From positions 1-64,000 of the forward strand of contig JAHLKT010000008.1 of NCBI GenBank assembly GCA_020444545.1: a stretch of DNA of 64,000 bases, given 5' to 3'. Origin of the DNA: Desulfarculaceae bacterium. Its GTDB lineage: Bacteria > Desulfobacterota > Desulfarculia > Desulfarculales > Desulfarculaceae. The notes below the pieces were generated by a model. It was not told the origin of the DNA, ran no database searches, and saw only the letters and a list, made by a program, of their open reading frames with translations. A program made the position numbers and the translations under genes. This document shows, piece by piece, positions 33,412 to 42,238 of this stretch; position 1 is the stretch's first letter; each line of letters begins with the position of its first letter.

Positions 33412-36393
33412 TTGGGTCCGCTTCCCGAGACCGCCATGGTTGAGCTGCAAACCCTGGCCGCGCGTTTGTGCGGCTTGCTGGAGCCCTGGGCCCCGCCGGA
33501 GCAGATAGGCCAAGAAGGCCTGGAGCTGGCGGCCGGGGAGCTCGCCGCCCTGCGGGCCCAGGTGGACCAAGGCCGTCTGGAGCTGGCCACCCAGGTGAAG
33601 AAGGCCCGCGAGGCCCTGGCCGAGGCCGACGCCATGGCCGGCGCCGCGGGCAAGACCGCCCCCGCCCTGCGGCGGGCCCGCCAGGGCGCCGCCGGGGCCC
33701 TGCAAAGACTTCTGGAGCGCCTGGGCGAAGCCCGCCGCCATCTGGAGCTTCTGGACCAGGCCTCCGAGCTATATCCCCAGATAATCAAGCAGGCCCGCAG
33801 CCACCTGGCCGCCGGGCTGACCCTTCCCGCCCCTCCGGCCCACGAGGCCCTGGACCTGGCCTGGCAGGCCCACCGCGAGGCCCGCCGGGCCCAGGGACGC
33901 TGCGCCCGCCTGTCCGGGCTGGCCCGGCGCATCCGCGCCGCCCGCCCCCGCCTGGAGGATCGCGCCGCCAAGCTGCACCGCCAGGCCGCCGAGCTCAACC
34001 GCGACCTGGCCCAGCGCCGCGAGCGTTTGGCCGAGTTGGAAGAAGCGGCCCTCATGTTGGCCCCGGGCGAAAGCGAGGCCACCGAGCTGGAGGCCCTGCG
34101 CGCCGGGCTGGCCGGGGCCGTGGGCGCGGCCCGCGAGCTGAACCGCCGCTGCCGCGAAAACGACCAGGCCCTGGAGCGCCATCACCAGCGTCTGCTCAAG
34201 GTGAGCAAGGCCTGGGCCGCCTCGCGGGAGCGCTGGAGCGAGCACGCCGCCCGGCGCAGCGAAGCCGCCGGACAGGCCCTGTCCCTGGCCCGGGAGCGCG
34301 GACGCGGGGCCGAGAGCCTGGAGCTCGCCGCCCAGGGACTGGGCGAATTGCTCTGGCCGCTACGCCCGGCGGAGCTGGCCCCGGAACTGGAAAATCTGGC
34401 CGTCAAGGCCCGCGCCCTGCGCCAGGCCGCCGAGCAGGAACAGGCCCAGGCCCTGCGCCTGCAAAAGGGCGACGAGGAGCCAGCGCCCCTGCCCGATGAG
34501 GAGGACGGCAAGCCCCCGGCCTCCCAGGCCCCGCCGGTGGATCTGGCCGGGCTGGCCGAGCTGAGCCAACAGGCAGACAACCTGGCCGAAGCCCAACGCG
34601 CGGCAGTGCGTGAGGCCCGGGAAAAAGAACGGGAGCGCCTGCGCGAACGGGCCGGGCTGTGGGCCGGGCAGCTGCGCCAGGCGCGCCTGGAGTCGCGCCG
34701 CCTGCACGCCTTGGTGGCGGAGATCAAGGCCGGTCACGAGGCTGCCCGCCAACAGGAGCGGCGCGCGGCCGAGGCCGAGCTGGCCCGCGCGCGGGCCGAG
34801 AGCGAGGCCGCCCGCCAAAAGGAGCAAGAAGCCGCCGCCCAACGGGCCGAGGCCGAAGATCGGCACCGAGAAGAAGTGCGGGCCCTGCGGCGCAAGGCCG
34901 CCGACTGGGGCGACCAACTGCGGCGGGCCCGGGCCGAGGCCCGGCGGCTGCAAGAGCTGACCGCCCGGCTAAAGGCCGGCGAGGAGGCCGCCCGCCGGGA
35001 GGGCCGGGCCGAGCTCGCTGTCCTGCAAGCCGAGGCCCAGAGCCTGCGGGAGCAGGTGGAGCGGCTCAGCGGGCAGCTCAGCACCGTGGCGCTCATGGCC
35101 ACCCTGGCCCCGCCCCGGAGCGAGCAGCCGGTGGCGCGGGTGGTGGTTCTGGATCCCGAGCAGGTGGAGAGCTTCCTGGCGCGGGTGGGCAAGGCCAGCC
35201 GCCGTCTGGCGAAGGCCAGCCGCCACACCCTGGGCCAGTTGGCCTTGATCCTGGCCCTGGGCTGCGGCCTGGTGCTGGCCCTGCCCGGCCTGCCGGCCAC
35301 CGCCACCCTACGCGACCACATCCTCCGGGTGAGCACCCCCCGGCTCTCGGCCAGCGCCCTGGCCCCGGCCCCGGAGGCCCGCCTGGAGCTGAACCTGGTG
35401 CCCCTGACCAGCAAGCTCATGCCCCTGGCCCTGTTGGACGACAAGGCCTTCACCGGGCTGGCGGACCAGGCGGGCATGAGCCCCTACTCCCTGTACTACA
35501 GCGCCCGGCGCGACCGCCCCGGCCTGGCCGTGGTGGACAGCGCCCGTCTGGAGGAGCTGGCCGAGCAGGCCAAGGCCCTCAAGGAGCGCCACCCCGGCAT
35601 CTTCGCGGATATGCGGCGCGGGGGGCTGCCCGCCGGGTTCGGCGAGCTGGTGGCCGCCTCGCCCGCCGCGCCCTCGGCCCTGGATCATTTCTCCGACCGG
35701 CTCTACCAGGATTACCGCCGCCTGGGCTACGGCCGGGGCGAGGCCCTGACCACCGTGGCGGCCAGCCGCCGCGCGGCGACCGAGCTGGTGAAAAGCGAGC
35801 CTTTGCCCTCGCGCTACTACGGCCGGGTGCGCCCCATCCGCTCCCTGGAGAGCATGGGCGCCGAGGAGTTCCTGGCCCGCCTGAGCCCCTACATCGCCGA
35901 CCGCTGCCGCGCCTTCCTGGCCCTGATGGGCCGCCGGGCCCAGGCCGACCTGGAGGGCTACGCCCGCGACCTGGCCTTTGACATGTACGCCGCGGCCAAG
36001 AAGTTCGGGGTGCCGGTAAGCTACCTGCTCACCATCGCCCACCAGGAGACCTTCTACGCCAACGTGCTGGGCGACGACAACCGCTCGGCCAGCCCCTTCC
36101 AGATTTGGCGGCCCACCCTGCCGCGCATCATCCGCTCCATGCGCGCCGCCGGTTTCGCGCCGCCGCCCCAGCGCATCAACCTCCAGCACCACCTGACCAT
36201 CGCCACCGAGCTGGCCGCCTTCCATCTGCGCGAGCTGATGCAGGACGCGGTGGTGCGCGCGGGCAAGCGGCATCCGGCCTACGTGGACATGGACAAGGTG
36301 ATGCTACGCTACAACGGCTCCCGCCTCTACGCCGGCCGGGTGGCGGTGCGCCGCGCCGAGCTGGACCGCTTCCTGGCCAAAGCCGGTTCCTAG
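33412..36393 (+). CDS. Giant coiled-coil membrane protein with C-terminal transglycosylase-like domain
   Basis: About 993 residues from TTG 33412, which has AGGGAG 5 bp upstream; ATG 33436 is the alternative. Residues 1-600 are Ala/Glu/Arg-rich coiled coil. One membrane segment follows near 607-630 (LILALGCGLVLALPGLP). The remaining part ends in a lysozyme-like domain (VPVSYLLTIAHQETFYANVLG ... ASPFQIWRPT ... YNGSRLYAG), with a candidate catalytic Glu in HQETFY near residue 880. There is no N-terminal signal peptide, so the coiled coil is predicted cytoplasmic and the transglycosylase-like domain periplasmic. The link between a cytoplasmic scaffold and a wall enzyme is unusual. Confidence 0.8.
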   Translation: MGPLPETAMVELQTLAARLCGLLEPWAPPEQIGQEGLELAAGELAALRAQVDQGRLELATQVKKAREALAEADAMAGAAGKTAPALRRARQGAAGALQRLLERLGEARRHLELLDQASELYPQIIKQARSHLAAGLTLPAPPAHEALDLAWQAHREARRAQGRCARLSGLARRIRAARPRLEDRAAKLHRQAAELNRDLAQRRERLAELEEAALMLAPGESEATELEALRAGLAGAVGAARELNRRCRENDQALERHHQRLLKVSKAWAASRERWSEHAARRSEAAGQALSLARERGRGAESLELAAQGLGELLWPLRPAELAPELENLAVKARALRQAAEQEQAQALRLQKGDEEPAPLPDEEDGKPPASQAPPVDLAGLAELSQQADNLAEAQRAAVREAREKERERLRERAGLWAGQLRQARLESRRLHALVAEIKAGHEAARQQERRAAEAELARARAESEAARQKEQEAAAQRAEAEDRHREEVRALRRKAADWGDQLRRARAEARRLQELTARLKAGEEAARREGRAELAVLQAEAQSLREQVERLSGQLSTVALMATLAPPRSEQPVARVVVLDPEQVESFLARVGKASRRLAKASRHTLGQLALILALGCGLVLALPGLPATATLRDHILRVSTPRLSASALAPAPEARLELNLVPLTSKLMPLALLDDKAFTGLADQAGMSPYSLYYSARRDRPGLAVVDSARLEELAEQAKALKERHPGIFADMRRGGLPAGFGELVAASPAAPSALDHFSDRLYQDYRRLGYGRGEALTTVAASRRAATELVKSEPLPSRYYGRVRPIRSLESMGAEEFLARLSPYIADRCRAFLALMGRRAQADLEGYARDLAFDMYAAAKKFGVPVSYLLTIAHQETFYANVLGDDNRSASPFQIWRPTLPRIIRSMRAAGFAPPPQRINLQHHLTIATELAAFHLRELMQDAVVRAGKRHPAYVDMDKVMLRYNGSRLYAGRVAVRRAELDRFLAKAGS

Positions 36394-36404
36394 CGCCTCC
36401 TAAA

Positions 36405-36626
36405 TTATTTGCGGAAAATCCAGAAGAGAAGGGTCAGCAGCAGGCTGAGGGCTATGCTGGTGCCCAGGGGGAAGTAGAAGGAGAAGTTCTTGCCCTTGTA
36501 GGAGAAGTCTCCCGGCAGCTTGCCCAGCCAGGAGAACAGGCCCCAACCCCGCCCCAGCCAGAGCACCGCGCCCAGCCCGGCGATGACCAGGCCCACGATG
36601 AACAGCATTTTGCCGATCTGCGGCAT
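36405..36626 (-). CDS. DUF2905-type small membrane protein
   Basis: A 73-residue protein from ATG 36626. Two membrane segments (MLFIVGLVIAGLGAVLWLG and IALSLLLTLLFWIF) flank the conserved central motif LGKLPGDFSYKGKNFSFYFP, diagnostic of DUF2905. The function is unknown. It is convergent with the coiled-coil gene, only 11 bp from its stop. Confidence 0.85.
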   Translation of the reverse strand: MPQIGKMLFIVGLVIAGLGAVLWLGRGWGLFSWLGKLPGDFSYKGKNFSFYFPLGTSIALSLLLTLLFWIFRK

Positions 36627-36762
36627 GGGCGACCTCCCGCCCCCAAGATATCGCCGCGGGGCGCGCGGGGCAAGGGGCCGCCGGGCCGGGTGACGCCCGG
36701 CGATTTTGGGGCATAATTGAAAGCGACCCGCGCGGGAAACAATCGCCAACTTGGGAGCGGAC

Positions 36763-37662
36763 ATGAATCAGATACAGACGGTGTGGGTGGTGGGAGCCGG
36801 GGCCATGGGCTCGGTGCTGGCCGCCCTGGTGCACAAGACCGGCAAGGCCCAAGCTTACTTGGTGGGCGCCAGCCCCCACTGGCAAAAGGTGGGCGAGGAA
36901 AGCCTGACTTTCGAGACCGTGGGCCAGGGGGTGGAGCAACTGCCCATAGCCACCCGCGCCTGGGAGGATCTGCCGCCCTTGGGGCCCACGGATCTGGTGC
37001 TGCTCACCGGCAAGGCCACGGACATGGCCAAGGTGGCCGAGAAGCTGCGCCCCCGCCTGGGCGATGAGGCGGGCATCTTCAATGTGCAAAACGGCCTGGG
37101 GGTGCGCGAGCAGGCCGAGCGCCTTTTGGGGCGGCCGGTGGAGGCGGGGGTGGCCTTTTTCGGGGCGCACAGCTCCGGCCCCGGCACGGTGAGATTCTTC
37201 GGGCCGGGGCGCGTGGTGATGGTCCCGGGCGCGGCCGGCGAGGCGCTCAGGGAGCTGCTGCCCGACGGGACGCCCCGCTTCGAGCTGGTGGATGATTACC
37301 GCCAGGCGGAATGGGGCAAGCTGGCCGTCAACTGCCTGGCCAATCCCCTGGCGGGGCTGTTGAACCTGACCAGCAAGGAGCTGACCCGGGCCTCCCTGGA
37401 CCCGGCCAAGGAGGCAATCCTGGCCGAGGTCAAGGCCGTGGCCTCGGCCGAGGGGATTCAGCTGGAGCTCACCGTGGCCAAGTTCAACGCCATGCTCAAC
37501 AGCGCCAACATCCCCTCCCTGCGCACCGACGTGGAACGGGGCCGCCCCACGGAGATCGGCTTGCTCAACGGGGCCATCGTGGAGCTGGCCGCCAAGCACG
37601 GCATCCCGGCCCCGGCCAACCAGCTGGTCACCTCGCTCATCGAGACCCTGACCGGCAAGTAG
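36763..37662 (+). CDS. Ketopantoate reductase-family (ApbA/PanE-like) oxidoreductase
   Basis: A 299-residue protein from ATG 36763 with GGGAG upstream. The N-terminal Rossmann motif is VWVVGAGAMGSVLAALVHK (GxGxxG). The segment LLTGKATDMAKVAEKL and NVQNGLGVREQAERLLG is typical of the family, as is the C-terminal helical domain with KLAVNCLANPLAGLLN. It reduces 2-oxo acids with NADPH; whether it is true PanE for pantothenate synthesis or a paralogue cannot be decided, since no panB/panC neighbour is present. Confidence 0.85.
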   Translation: MNQIQTVWVVGAGAMGSVLAALVHKTGKAQAYLVGASPHWQKVGEESLTFETVGQGVEQLPIATRAWEDLPPLGPTDLVLLTGKATDMAKVAEKLRPRLGDEAGIFNVQNGLGVREQAERLLGRPVEAGVAFFGAHSSGPGTVRFFGPGRVVMVPGAAGEALRELLPDGTPRFELVDDYRQAEWGKLAVNCLANPLAGLLNLTSKELTRASLDPAKEAILAEVKAVASAEGIQLELTVAKFNAMLNSANIPSLRTDVERGRPTEIGLLNGAIVELAAKHGIPAPANQLVTSLIETLTGK

Positions 37663-37664
37663 AG

Positions 37665-37728
37665 GCGGCGCCGGCCGAGGGCCGGGGCGCGGGGGGTGCG
37701 GGGTTGCGCCCGCCCCGGCCGGCGCCGC
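37665..37728. terminator. Large inverted repeat between convergent genes
   Basis: GCGGCGCCGGCC (37665-37676) is exactly complementary to 37717-37728, and inner GGCCGGGGCG/CGCCCCGGCC arms can extend it. It lies between the convergent genes ending at 37662 and 37735. No T tract follows, so it may be a bidirectional barrier rather than a classical terminator. Confidence 0.5.
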
Positions 37729-37734
37729 GAAGCT

Positions 37735-38049
37735 TTAGTGCACGGTTTCGCTTTCGGCCCTCAGGCCCTGGGCCGCGCCCAGGAGCCTCAGCTTCACCGC
37801 GCCGGGCAGGCGCAGCTTGTTCTCGCGGGTGCAGGGCACCTCGGCCTCGCCCAGGGGGCTGGTCACGCCCTCCCAATCCAAGAGGATGTAGTCCAGGATC
37901 TCGTCGTTGAGCGCGGCCTTGGGCAACTCGCCCCGCCGCTCCAGGGCCAGCAGCGCGGCGCTGTCGATGCGGCGCAGGGTGAAGCAGGCCTCTTCGAGGC
38001 GCAGGGTGAAGCGCTCCTCGGGGTCGATGATCTGAATGCCGTGGCTCAT
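37735..38049 (-). CDS. Small protein, second of a duplicated phage-like pair
   Basis: A 104-residue protein (MSHGIQIIDPEERFTLRLEE). It shares a pattern with its upstream neighbour: L.LE.A.F..RR near residue 17-27, ALER, a LLDWEGV..PLGEAEVPCTREN segment and a terminal RLPG. The segment with W-E-G-V, then P-C/Y-x-x-E-N is reminiscent of small phage proteins in tail-assembly gene clusters, but this is only a resemblance. Overlap with the neighbour in ATGA shows coupling. Confidence 0.65.
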   Translation of the reverse strand: MSHGIQIIDPEERFTLRLEEACFTLRRIDSAALLALERRGELPKAALNDEILDYILLDWEGVTSPLGEAEVPCTRENKLRLPGAVKLRLLGAAQGLRAESETVH

Positions 38050-38405
38050 GGCTCTTCTCCGTTGGTGTCGATGGCAAAGGCCCGCTCAATGAGCGCGCTC
38101 CGGGCCCCGGCGGGCAGGCGGCGGGCGGTCTCCGGGGAATAGGGCGCGGGCTCGCCGCGCAGGCCGCGCACCCCCTCCCAGCCCAGCAGCACGTGGGCGG
38201 CAATGGCCGCGTTCAGCGCTTCGGGGGGCAGCCATATTCGCGGCCCCGCGCCCTGGGCCCCGGGCAGCAGGCGCATCTGCTGGCGCTCGATGGCGGCCAG
38301 GGCCCCCAGGGACAGGCGACGATAGAAAAGCCGCGCCCCGCCCAGCTCCAGGCTCAGGCGCTCGTCGTGCCCCACCAGGCTCATATCGCGGTTCGTCTCG
38401 CTCAT
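38046..38405 (-). CDS. Small protein, first of a duplicated phage-like pair
   Basis: A 119-residue protein from ATG 38405 (MSETNRDMSLVGHDERLSLE). It aligns with the next gene along most of its length: LSLELGGARLFYRR, ALAAIERQQ, HVLLGWEGVRGLRGE, PYSPETARRLPAGAR. The two genes therefore arose by tandem duplication. No phage genes surround them, so they are either remnants or a domesticated pair of unknown function. Confidence 0.65.
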   Translation of the reverse strand: MSETNRDMSLVGHDERLSLELGGARLFYRRLSLGALAAIERQQMRLLPGAQGAGPRIWLPPEALNAAIAAHVLLGWEGVRGLRGEPAPYSPETARRLPAGARSALIERAFAIDTNGEEP

Positions 38406-38533
38406 GGTGCGGTTGTATCGCGGCCCCGCGCCCGTGGCCCAGGGAGGGGTCTCGCAAAATGAGCGCCGCCTTTCCCTCGCGGAGGGCTGTGGTAGAATCG
38501 CCCCAGAGATCATCCAGGCTCGGGAGGAAAGGC

Positions 38534-39460
38534 ATGAAGATACTGGTCACCGGAGGGGCGGGGTTCATCGGCAGCCAGGTGGCGGCGGCGTTCATCGCCC
38601 AGGGCCACCAGGTAACGGTGTTGGACGACCTCTCCAGCGGCAAGGAGGCCAACCTGCCGCCCGAGGCCGAGTTCGTGAAAGCCGACATCGCCTCGCCGGA
38701 AGCGGCCGAGCTGGTGGCTGACGGCGGCTTCTCGGTCATCGACCATCACGCCGCCCAGATCTCGGTGCCCGCCTCCATGCAAGACCCCGCCTTTGACGCC
38801 AAAAGCAACGTGCTGGGCCTCTTGAATCTCTTGGAAGCGGGCCGCAAGGCATCCCTGGAGCGCTTCATCTTCGTGAGCAGCGGGGGCGCGGTCTACGGCG
38901 AGCTGGAGGGCGAGCCGGTGGACGAGAGCTATCCCGCCCGGCCCATGAGCCCCTACGCGGTGAGCAAGCGGGCGGGCGAGCTGTACCTGGATTACTACGC
39001 GGCCCAGCACGGCTTGGGCACCGTGGTCCTGCGCTATGCCAACGTCTACGGCCCCCGCCAGGTGCCCCACGCCGAGGCCGGGGTGGTGGCCATCTTCATG
39101 GACTGCCTGGTCAACGGCAAAGAGCCCACCATCTACCGGCCCGAGGACCTGCCCGGCGGCATGCTCCGCGACTACACCTATGTGGGCGATATCGTGCGGG
39201 CCAACCTGATGGCCCTGGAGCGCGGCGGGGGCGTGGTGAACATCGGCACCGGCATCGCCACCGACACCCTGACCCTGTGGGAGGAGACCAAGCGGGCGGC
39301 GGGCAAGGAGCTGGGGCACGGCTTCGGGCCGGTGCGCGCCGGGGACATCCGCTACAGCGCCCTGGATTGCGGCCGCGCCAAGGCCGAGCTGGGCTGGAGC
39401 CCGCAATACGACCTGGCCGCCGGTCTGGCCGAAACCTGGGCCTGGCGCATCGGGCAATAG
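38534..39460 (+). CDS. NAD-dependent sugar-nucleotide epimerase/dehydratase
   Basis: A 308-residue SDR protein from ATG 38534 (MKILVTGGAGFIGSQVAAAF) after GGGAGGAAAGG. The GxxGxxG NAD motif, DHHAAQISVPASMQDP, the catalytic SSGGAVYGE (Ser) and YAVSKRAGELYL (YxxxK) are intact, as is RYANVYGPRQ. It resembles UDP-glucose 4-epimerases and relatives; the exact sugar is undetermined. It supplies activated sugars for surface polysaccharide. A 122-bp repeat element follows. Confidence 0.9.
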   Translation: MKILVTGGAGFIGSQVAAAFIAQGHQVTVLDDLSSGKEANLPPEAEFVKADIASPEAAELVADGGFSVIDHHAAQISVPASMQDPAFDAKSNVLGLLNLLEAGRKASLERFIFVSSGGAVYGELEGEPVDESYPARPMSPYAVSKRAGELYLDYYAAQHGLGTVVLRYANVYGPRQVPHAEAGVVAIFMDCLVNGKEPTIYRPEDLPGGMLRDYTYVGDIVRANLMALERGGGVVNIGTGIATDTLTLWEETKRAAGKELGHGFGPVRAGDIRYSALDCGRAKAELGWSPQYDLAAGLAETWAWRIGQ

Positions 39461-39524
39461 GCCGAGCACCAGCCGGACAGCCCGCAAACCCGCTGCGCAG
39501 GCCGGGACAAGAACCGCCTAGCCC

Positions 39525-39646
39525 CCGGCACAGCCAGGCAGCGGCAGACAAGGCGCGGGCGAGCGAGTTCCGCAGGCGTATATGCCAATACGTCGAGGAA
39601 ACGAGCGACGCCCGCAACGCAGTATCCCGCTGTCTGGCGAAGCCGC
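39525..39646 (+). repeat. 122-bp foldback repeat element, copy 1
   Basis: The element begins CCGGCACAGCCAG and ends CTGGCGAAGCCG, an imperfect terminal inverted repeat. At its exact centre is the hairpin GGCGTAT ... ATACGTC (39575-39594). The same element, also 122 bp, is found at 57154-57275 (same strand) and 40600-40721 (opposite strand). Copy 1 ends 23 bp before the aldolase fusion gene. Confidence 0.85.
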
Positions 39647-39669
39647 CCACTTTTGAAAAAGGAATCCCC

Positions 39670-40572
39670 ATGGCCATGGTGAAACTTAAGGCCGTCGACA
39701 ACCGCTTCCAAGCCGACGTCTGGGAGCAGGCGCTCACTGCCGAGGGCATCGACTACCGGCTGCGCACCTTTGCCGATACCGCCTACGACGGGCTCTACGT
39801 GAGCCAAAAGGGCTTCGGCGTGTTCTACGTCGAGGAGGCGGACAAGGAGCGGGCCGAGATGCTGGTGGGCGCCCTGAGCCCCGAGGCGGCCGACCCCCTG
39901 GCCGGGCCCGAGGCCCTGGCCGGGGTGATCGAGCACACCCTCCTGGACCCCGAGGCGGGCGAGGCCGAGCTGGAGGCGCATCTGGCCCAGTGCCGCGAGA
40001 TGGGCTGCGTGGCGGCCTGCGTTTCGCCCTGGATGGTGCCCCTGGCCGTGGCCGGGCTGGAGGGCTCCGGCGTGGCGGTGTGCTCGGTGGTGGGCTTCCC
40101 CCTGGGCACCCCCAGCGGGCGCACCAAGCTGCAAGAGGCCATCGAGCTGGCCGGCGAGGGAGCCACGGAGCTGGACATGGTGTTCAACCGGGGGCTGGCC
40201 CACAGCGGCCGCATGGCCCGGGCGGTGGACGAGGCGGCCGAGCTGGCCGAGGCCATCCGTCCGGCGCGGCTAAAGGTGATCCTGGAGACCAGCCGCCTGG
40301 GGCCGGAGCTGAGCGCCTCGGCGGCCCAGGCCCTGGCCCACAGCGGGGCGGCCTTTTTGAAAACCGGCAGCGGCTATTTCGGCGAGGCCACGGTGGCCGA
40401 CGTGGAGCTGCTCTGCGAGCACGGCGGCGGCCTGGCGGTCAAGGCGGCCGGGGGCATCCGCGACCTGGACGGGGCCCTGGAGCTGATCGAGGCGGGCGCG
40501 GCCCGTCTGGGCACCAGCAGCGGCTACGCCATCTGGCAAGAGGCCGGGGCGCGGTGGGCCGAGCAAGACTAG
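39670..40572 (+). CDS. deoC: DUF2007 domain fused to deoxyribose-phosphate aldolase
   Basis: A 300-residue protein from ATG 39670. Residues 1-70 (MVKLKAVDNRFQADVWEQAL ... GVFYVEEADKERAEMLVG) look like the DUF2007 putative signal-transducing domain. The rest is a class I DeoC aldolase: ELDMVFNRG (catalytic Asp), FLKTGSGYFG (Schiff-base Lys) and LAVKAAGGIRD (second Lys) are all present. The aldolase splits deoxyribose 5-phosphate to acetaldehyde and glyceraldehyde 3-phosphate. The fusion could add allosteric control. The gene is bracketed by two 122-bp repeats in inverted orientation. Confidence 0.87.
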   Translation: MAMVKLKAVDNRFQADVWEQALTAEGIDYRLRTFADTAYDGLYVSQKGFGVFYVEEADKERAEMLVGALSPEAADPLAGPEALAGVIEHTLLDPEAGEAELEAHLAQCREMGCVAACVSPWMVPLAVAGLEGSGVAVCSVVGFPLGTPSGRTKLQEAIELAGEGATELDMVFNRGLAHSGRMARAVDEAAELAEAIRPARLKVILETSRLGPELSASAAQALAHSGAAFLKTGSGYFGEATVADVELLCEHGGGLAVKAAGGIRDLDGALELIEAGAARLGTSSGYAIWQEAGARWAEQD

Positions 40573-40599
40573 CCTGGATATTCCACAAAGGCCGCGCGT

Positions 40600-40721
40600 C
40601 CGGCTGCGCCAGCCACCGGCATACGGTGTTGCTGGCTGCGCTCGTGCCTCGACGTAGCTCAGGCTACGCCTTCGGCCCTCGCTGGCCAGACGCCTTGTCT
40701 TCCGGCGGCTGGCTGTGCCGG
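40600..40721 (-). repeat. 122-bp foldback repeat element, copy 3 (inverted, diverged)
   Basis: Read on the minus strand it starts CCGGCACAGCCAG and ends CTGGCGCAGCCGG. Its central hairpin GGCGTAGC ... GCTACGTC (plus positions 40651-40670) differs from copies 1 and 2 on both arms in a compensating way. It shares AGACAAGGCG and ACGAGCG blocks with the others. It begins 27 bp after the aldolase stop. Confidence 0.8.
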
Positions 40722-40797
40722 TCCGGGGTGCGGGCTATGCCTTGATTATGTGAGAGCCTTTTTATTAATCGCCTCGTTTATTTTGGTTCGTTATCTG

Positions 40798-42141
40798 ATG
40801 CCACCCAGCCTTCATGTAATATCCAGGCTGATCTTTATCGGCCTGGACGGGGTGGGGCTGGATCTGGCCGTTTCCCTGGCCGGGCGCGGGATCATGCCCC
40901 ATCTGGGCTCACTCTTGGCCAAGGCCTGGGCCACCCGCTCGCCCCTGCCCGAGGTCTCGCCGGTGTGCTGGACCAGCATGTTCTCCGGCCTGGGGCCCGG
41001 CGGCCACGGCATCTTCGGTTTTGCCGCGCCCCGCGAAGGGGCCTACGGCATCGTCCCGGCCGACAGCACCATGGTGCGCGCCCCGCGCCTGTGGGATTTG
41101 GCCGGGCAAGCCGGGCTTTCCTCCACGGTGCTCAACGTCCCCCTCACCTATCCCGCCGCGCCGATCCATGGCAGCATGGTCGCGGGCTTCGTGTGCCCCG
41201 AGCTGAGCCGGGGGGTGCACCCGCCCGAGCTGCTGCCCCGCCTGGAGGCCCTGGGTTATCGCCCCGAGGCCGAGCTGGAGGCCGGGCGCGAGGATCCGGC
41301 CGCCCTCTTGGCCGACGTGAGCCGCGCCCTGGCGGTGCGTTTGGAGTTTTTCGGGCAGATGCTGGCGGGCGATGATCAGCTGTTCATCGGCGTGGTCAGC
41401 GACACCGACCGGGTGAACCACTTTGCCTGGCCCGCCCTGTGGGACGACGCCCATCCCCTGGCCGAGGCGGCGCTGGGCATTTACAAGCAGGTGGACGACT
41501 TCATCGGCCAGGTGCTGGCGCGCTTCGGCGGCGAGATCGAGCGCGGCGACGCGGCCCTGATGATCGCGGCGGACCACTCCTTCGGCCCCATCGTCAGCGA
41601 GGTGTACCTCAACCAGTGGCTGAAACAGGAAGGCTATTTGTTCATCGAGGGCGAGCCGCCCCACGAGCGCATCCTGCCCGGAACCAAGGCCCTGGCCCTG
41701 GACCCGGGGCGCATCTGTTTGCACACCGCTCGCTTCCCCGGCGGCGCGGTAGCCCCCGGCCCGGAGGCCGAGGCCTTGGGCCACGAGATCGCGGCCAAGC
41801 TGAAAGCGCTCAGCTTCTCGCGGGTGGTGATGGGGCCCAGCGGCCCGGAGATAAGCCAGGAGCGGCCCATTGCGCGGGTGCATCGCGGGAGCGAGCTGTA
41901 TAGCGGACCCTTTGCCGAGGCCGCGCCCGAGCTGGTGGCCGAGGCCGCGCCGGGCTACAGCCTGCGCGGCGGCCTGGACCGGGCCGGGGTCTTCGGGCTA
42001 AGCCATCTATCCGGCACCCACCGCCCCAGCGGGGCCCTGGCCCTGATGCTGCCCGAGCCCGGCGAGAAGCCGGAGCATATCGAGGGGCTCTTCGGGCTGA
42101 TGAGCGGCGCGTTGGGCCTGGATTCCGGCCTGGCGGCCTGA
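40798..42141 (+). CDS. Alkaline-phosphatase-superfamily phosphodiesterase/nucleotide pyrophosphatase-like protein
   Basis: About 447 residues from ATG 40798; a GTG at 40750 would add a hydrophobic 16-residue extension. LIFIGLDGVGLDL is the metal-binding start of the fold. SPVCWTSMFSGLGPGGHGIFGF contains the nucleophile region. FIGVVSDTDRVNHFAW and MIAADHSFGPI hold further metal ligands (Asp, His). These enzymes cleave phosphodiester or pyrophosphate bonds; the substrate is unknown. It has no neighbours in an obvious pathway. Confidence 0.82.
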   Translation: MPPSLHVISRLIFIGLDGVGLDLAVSLAGRGIMPHLGSLLAKAWATRSPLPEVSPVCWTSMFSGLGPGGHGIFGFAAPREGAYGIVPADSTMVRAPRLWDLAGQAGLSSTVLNVPLTYPAAPIHGSMVAGFVCPELSRGVHPPELLPRLEALGYRPEAELEAGREDPAALLADVSRALAVRLEFFGQMLAGDDQLFIGVVSDTDRVNHFAWPALWDDAHPLAEAALGIYKQVDDFIGQVLARFGGEIERGDAALMIAADHSFGPIVSEVYLNQWLKQEGYLFIEGEPPHERILPGTKALALDPGRICLHTARFPGGAVAPGPEAEALGHEIAAKLKALSFSRVVMGPSGPEISQERPIARVHRGSELYSGPFAEAAPELVAEAAPGYSLRGGLDRAGVFGLSHLSGTHRPSGALALMLPEPGEKPEHIEGLFGLMSGALGLDSGLAA

Positions 42142-42238
42142 GCAAACCCCTGTCCCCCGCCTGGGGGATGCGCGGCGGCGCGGCATGGGGGACAATAATC
42201 CCCAGCATCATCAATCCATCCAGCCCTTGAGGTGACCA

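Noticed and set aside
39525..39646. tRNA, riboswitch or CRISPR repeat
   Set aside because: No tRNA fold or regular spacer array; the three copies are dispersed, in both orientations, and symmetrical around a central hairpin, which fits a small mobile element.
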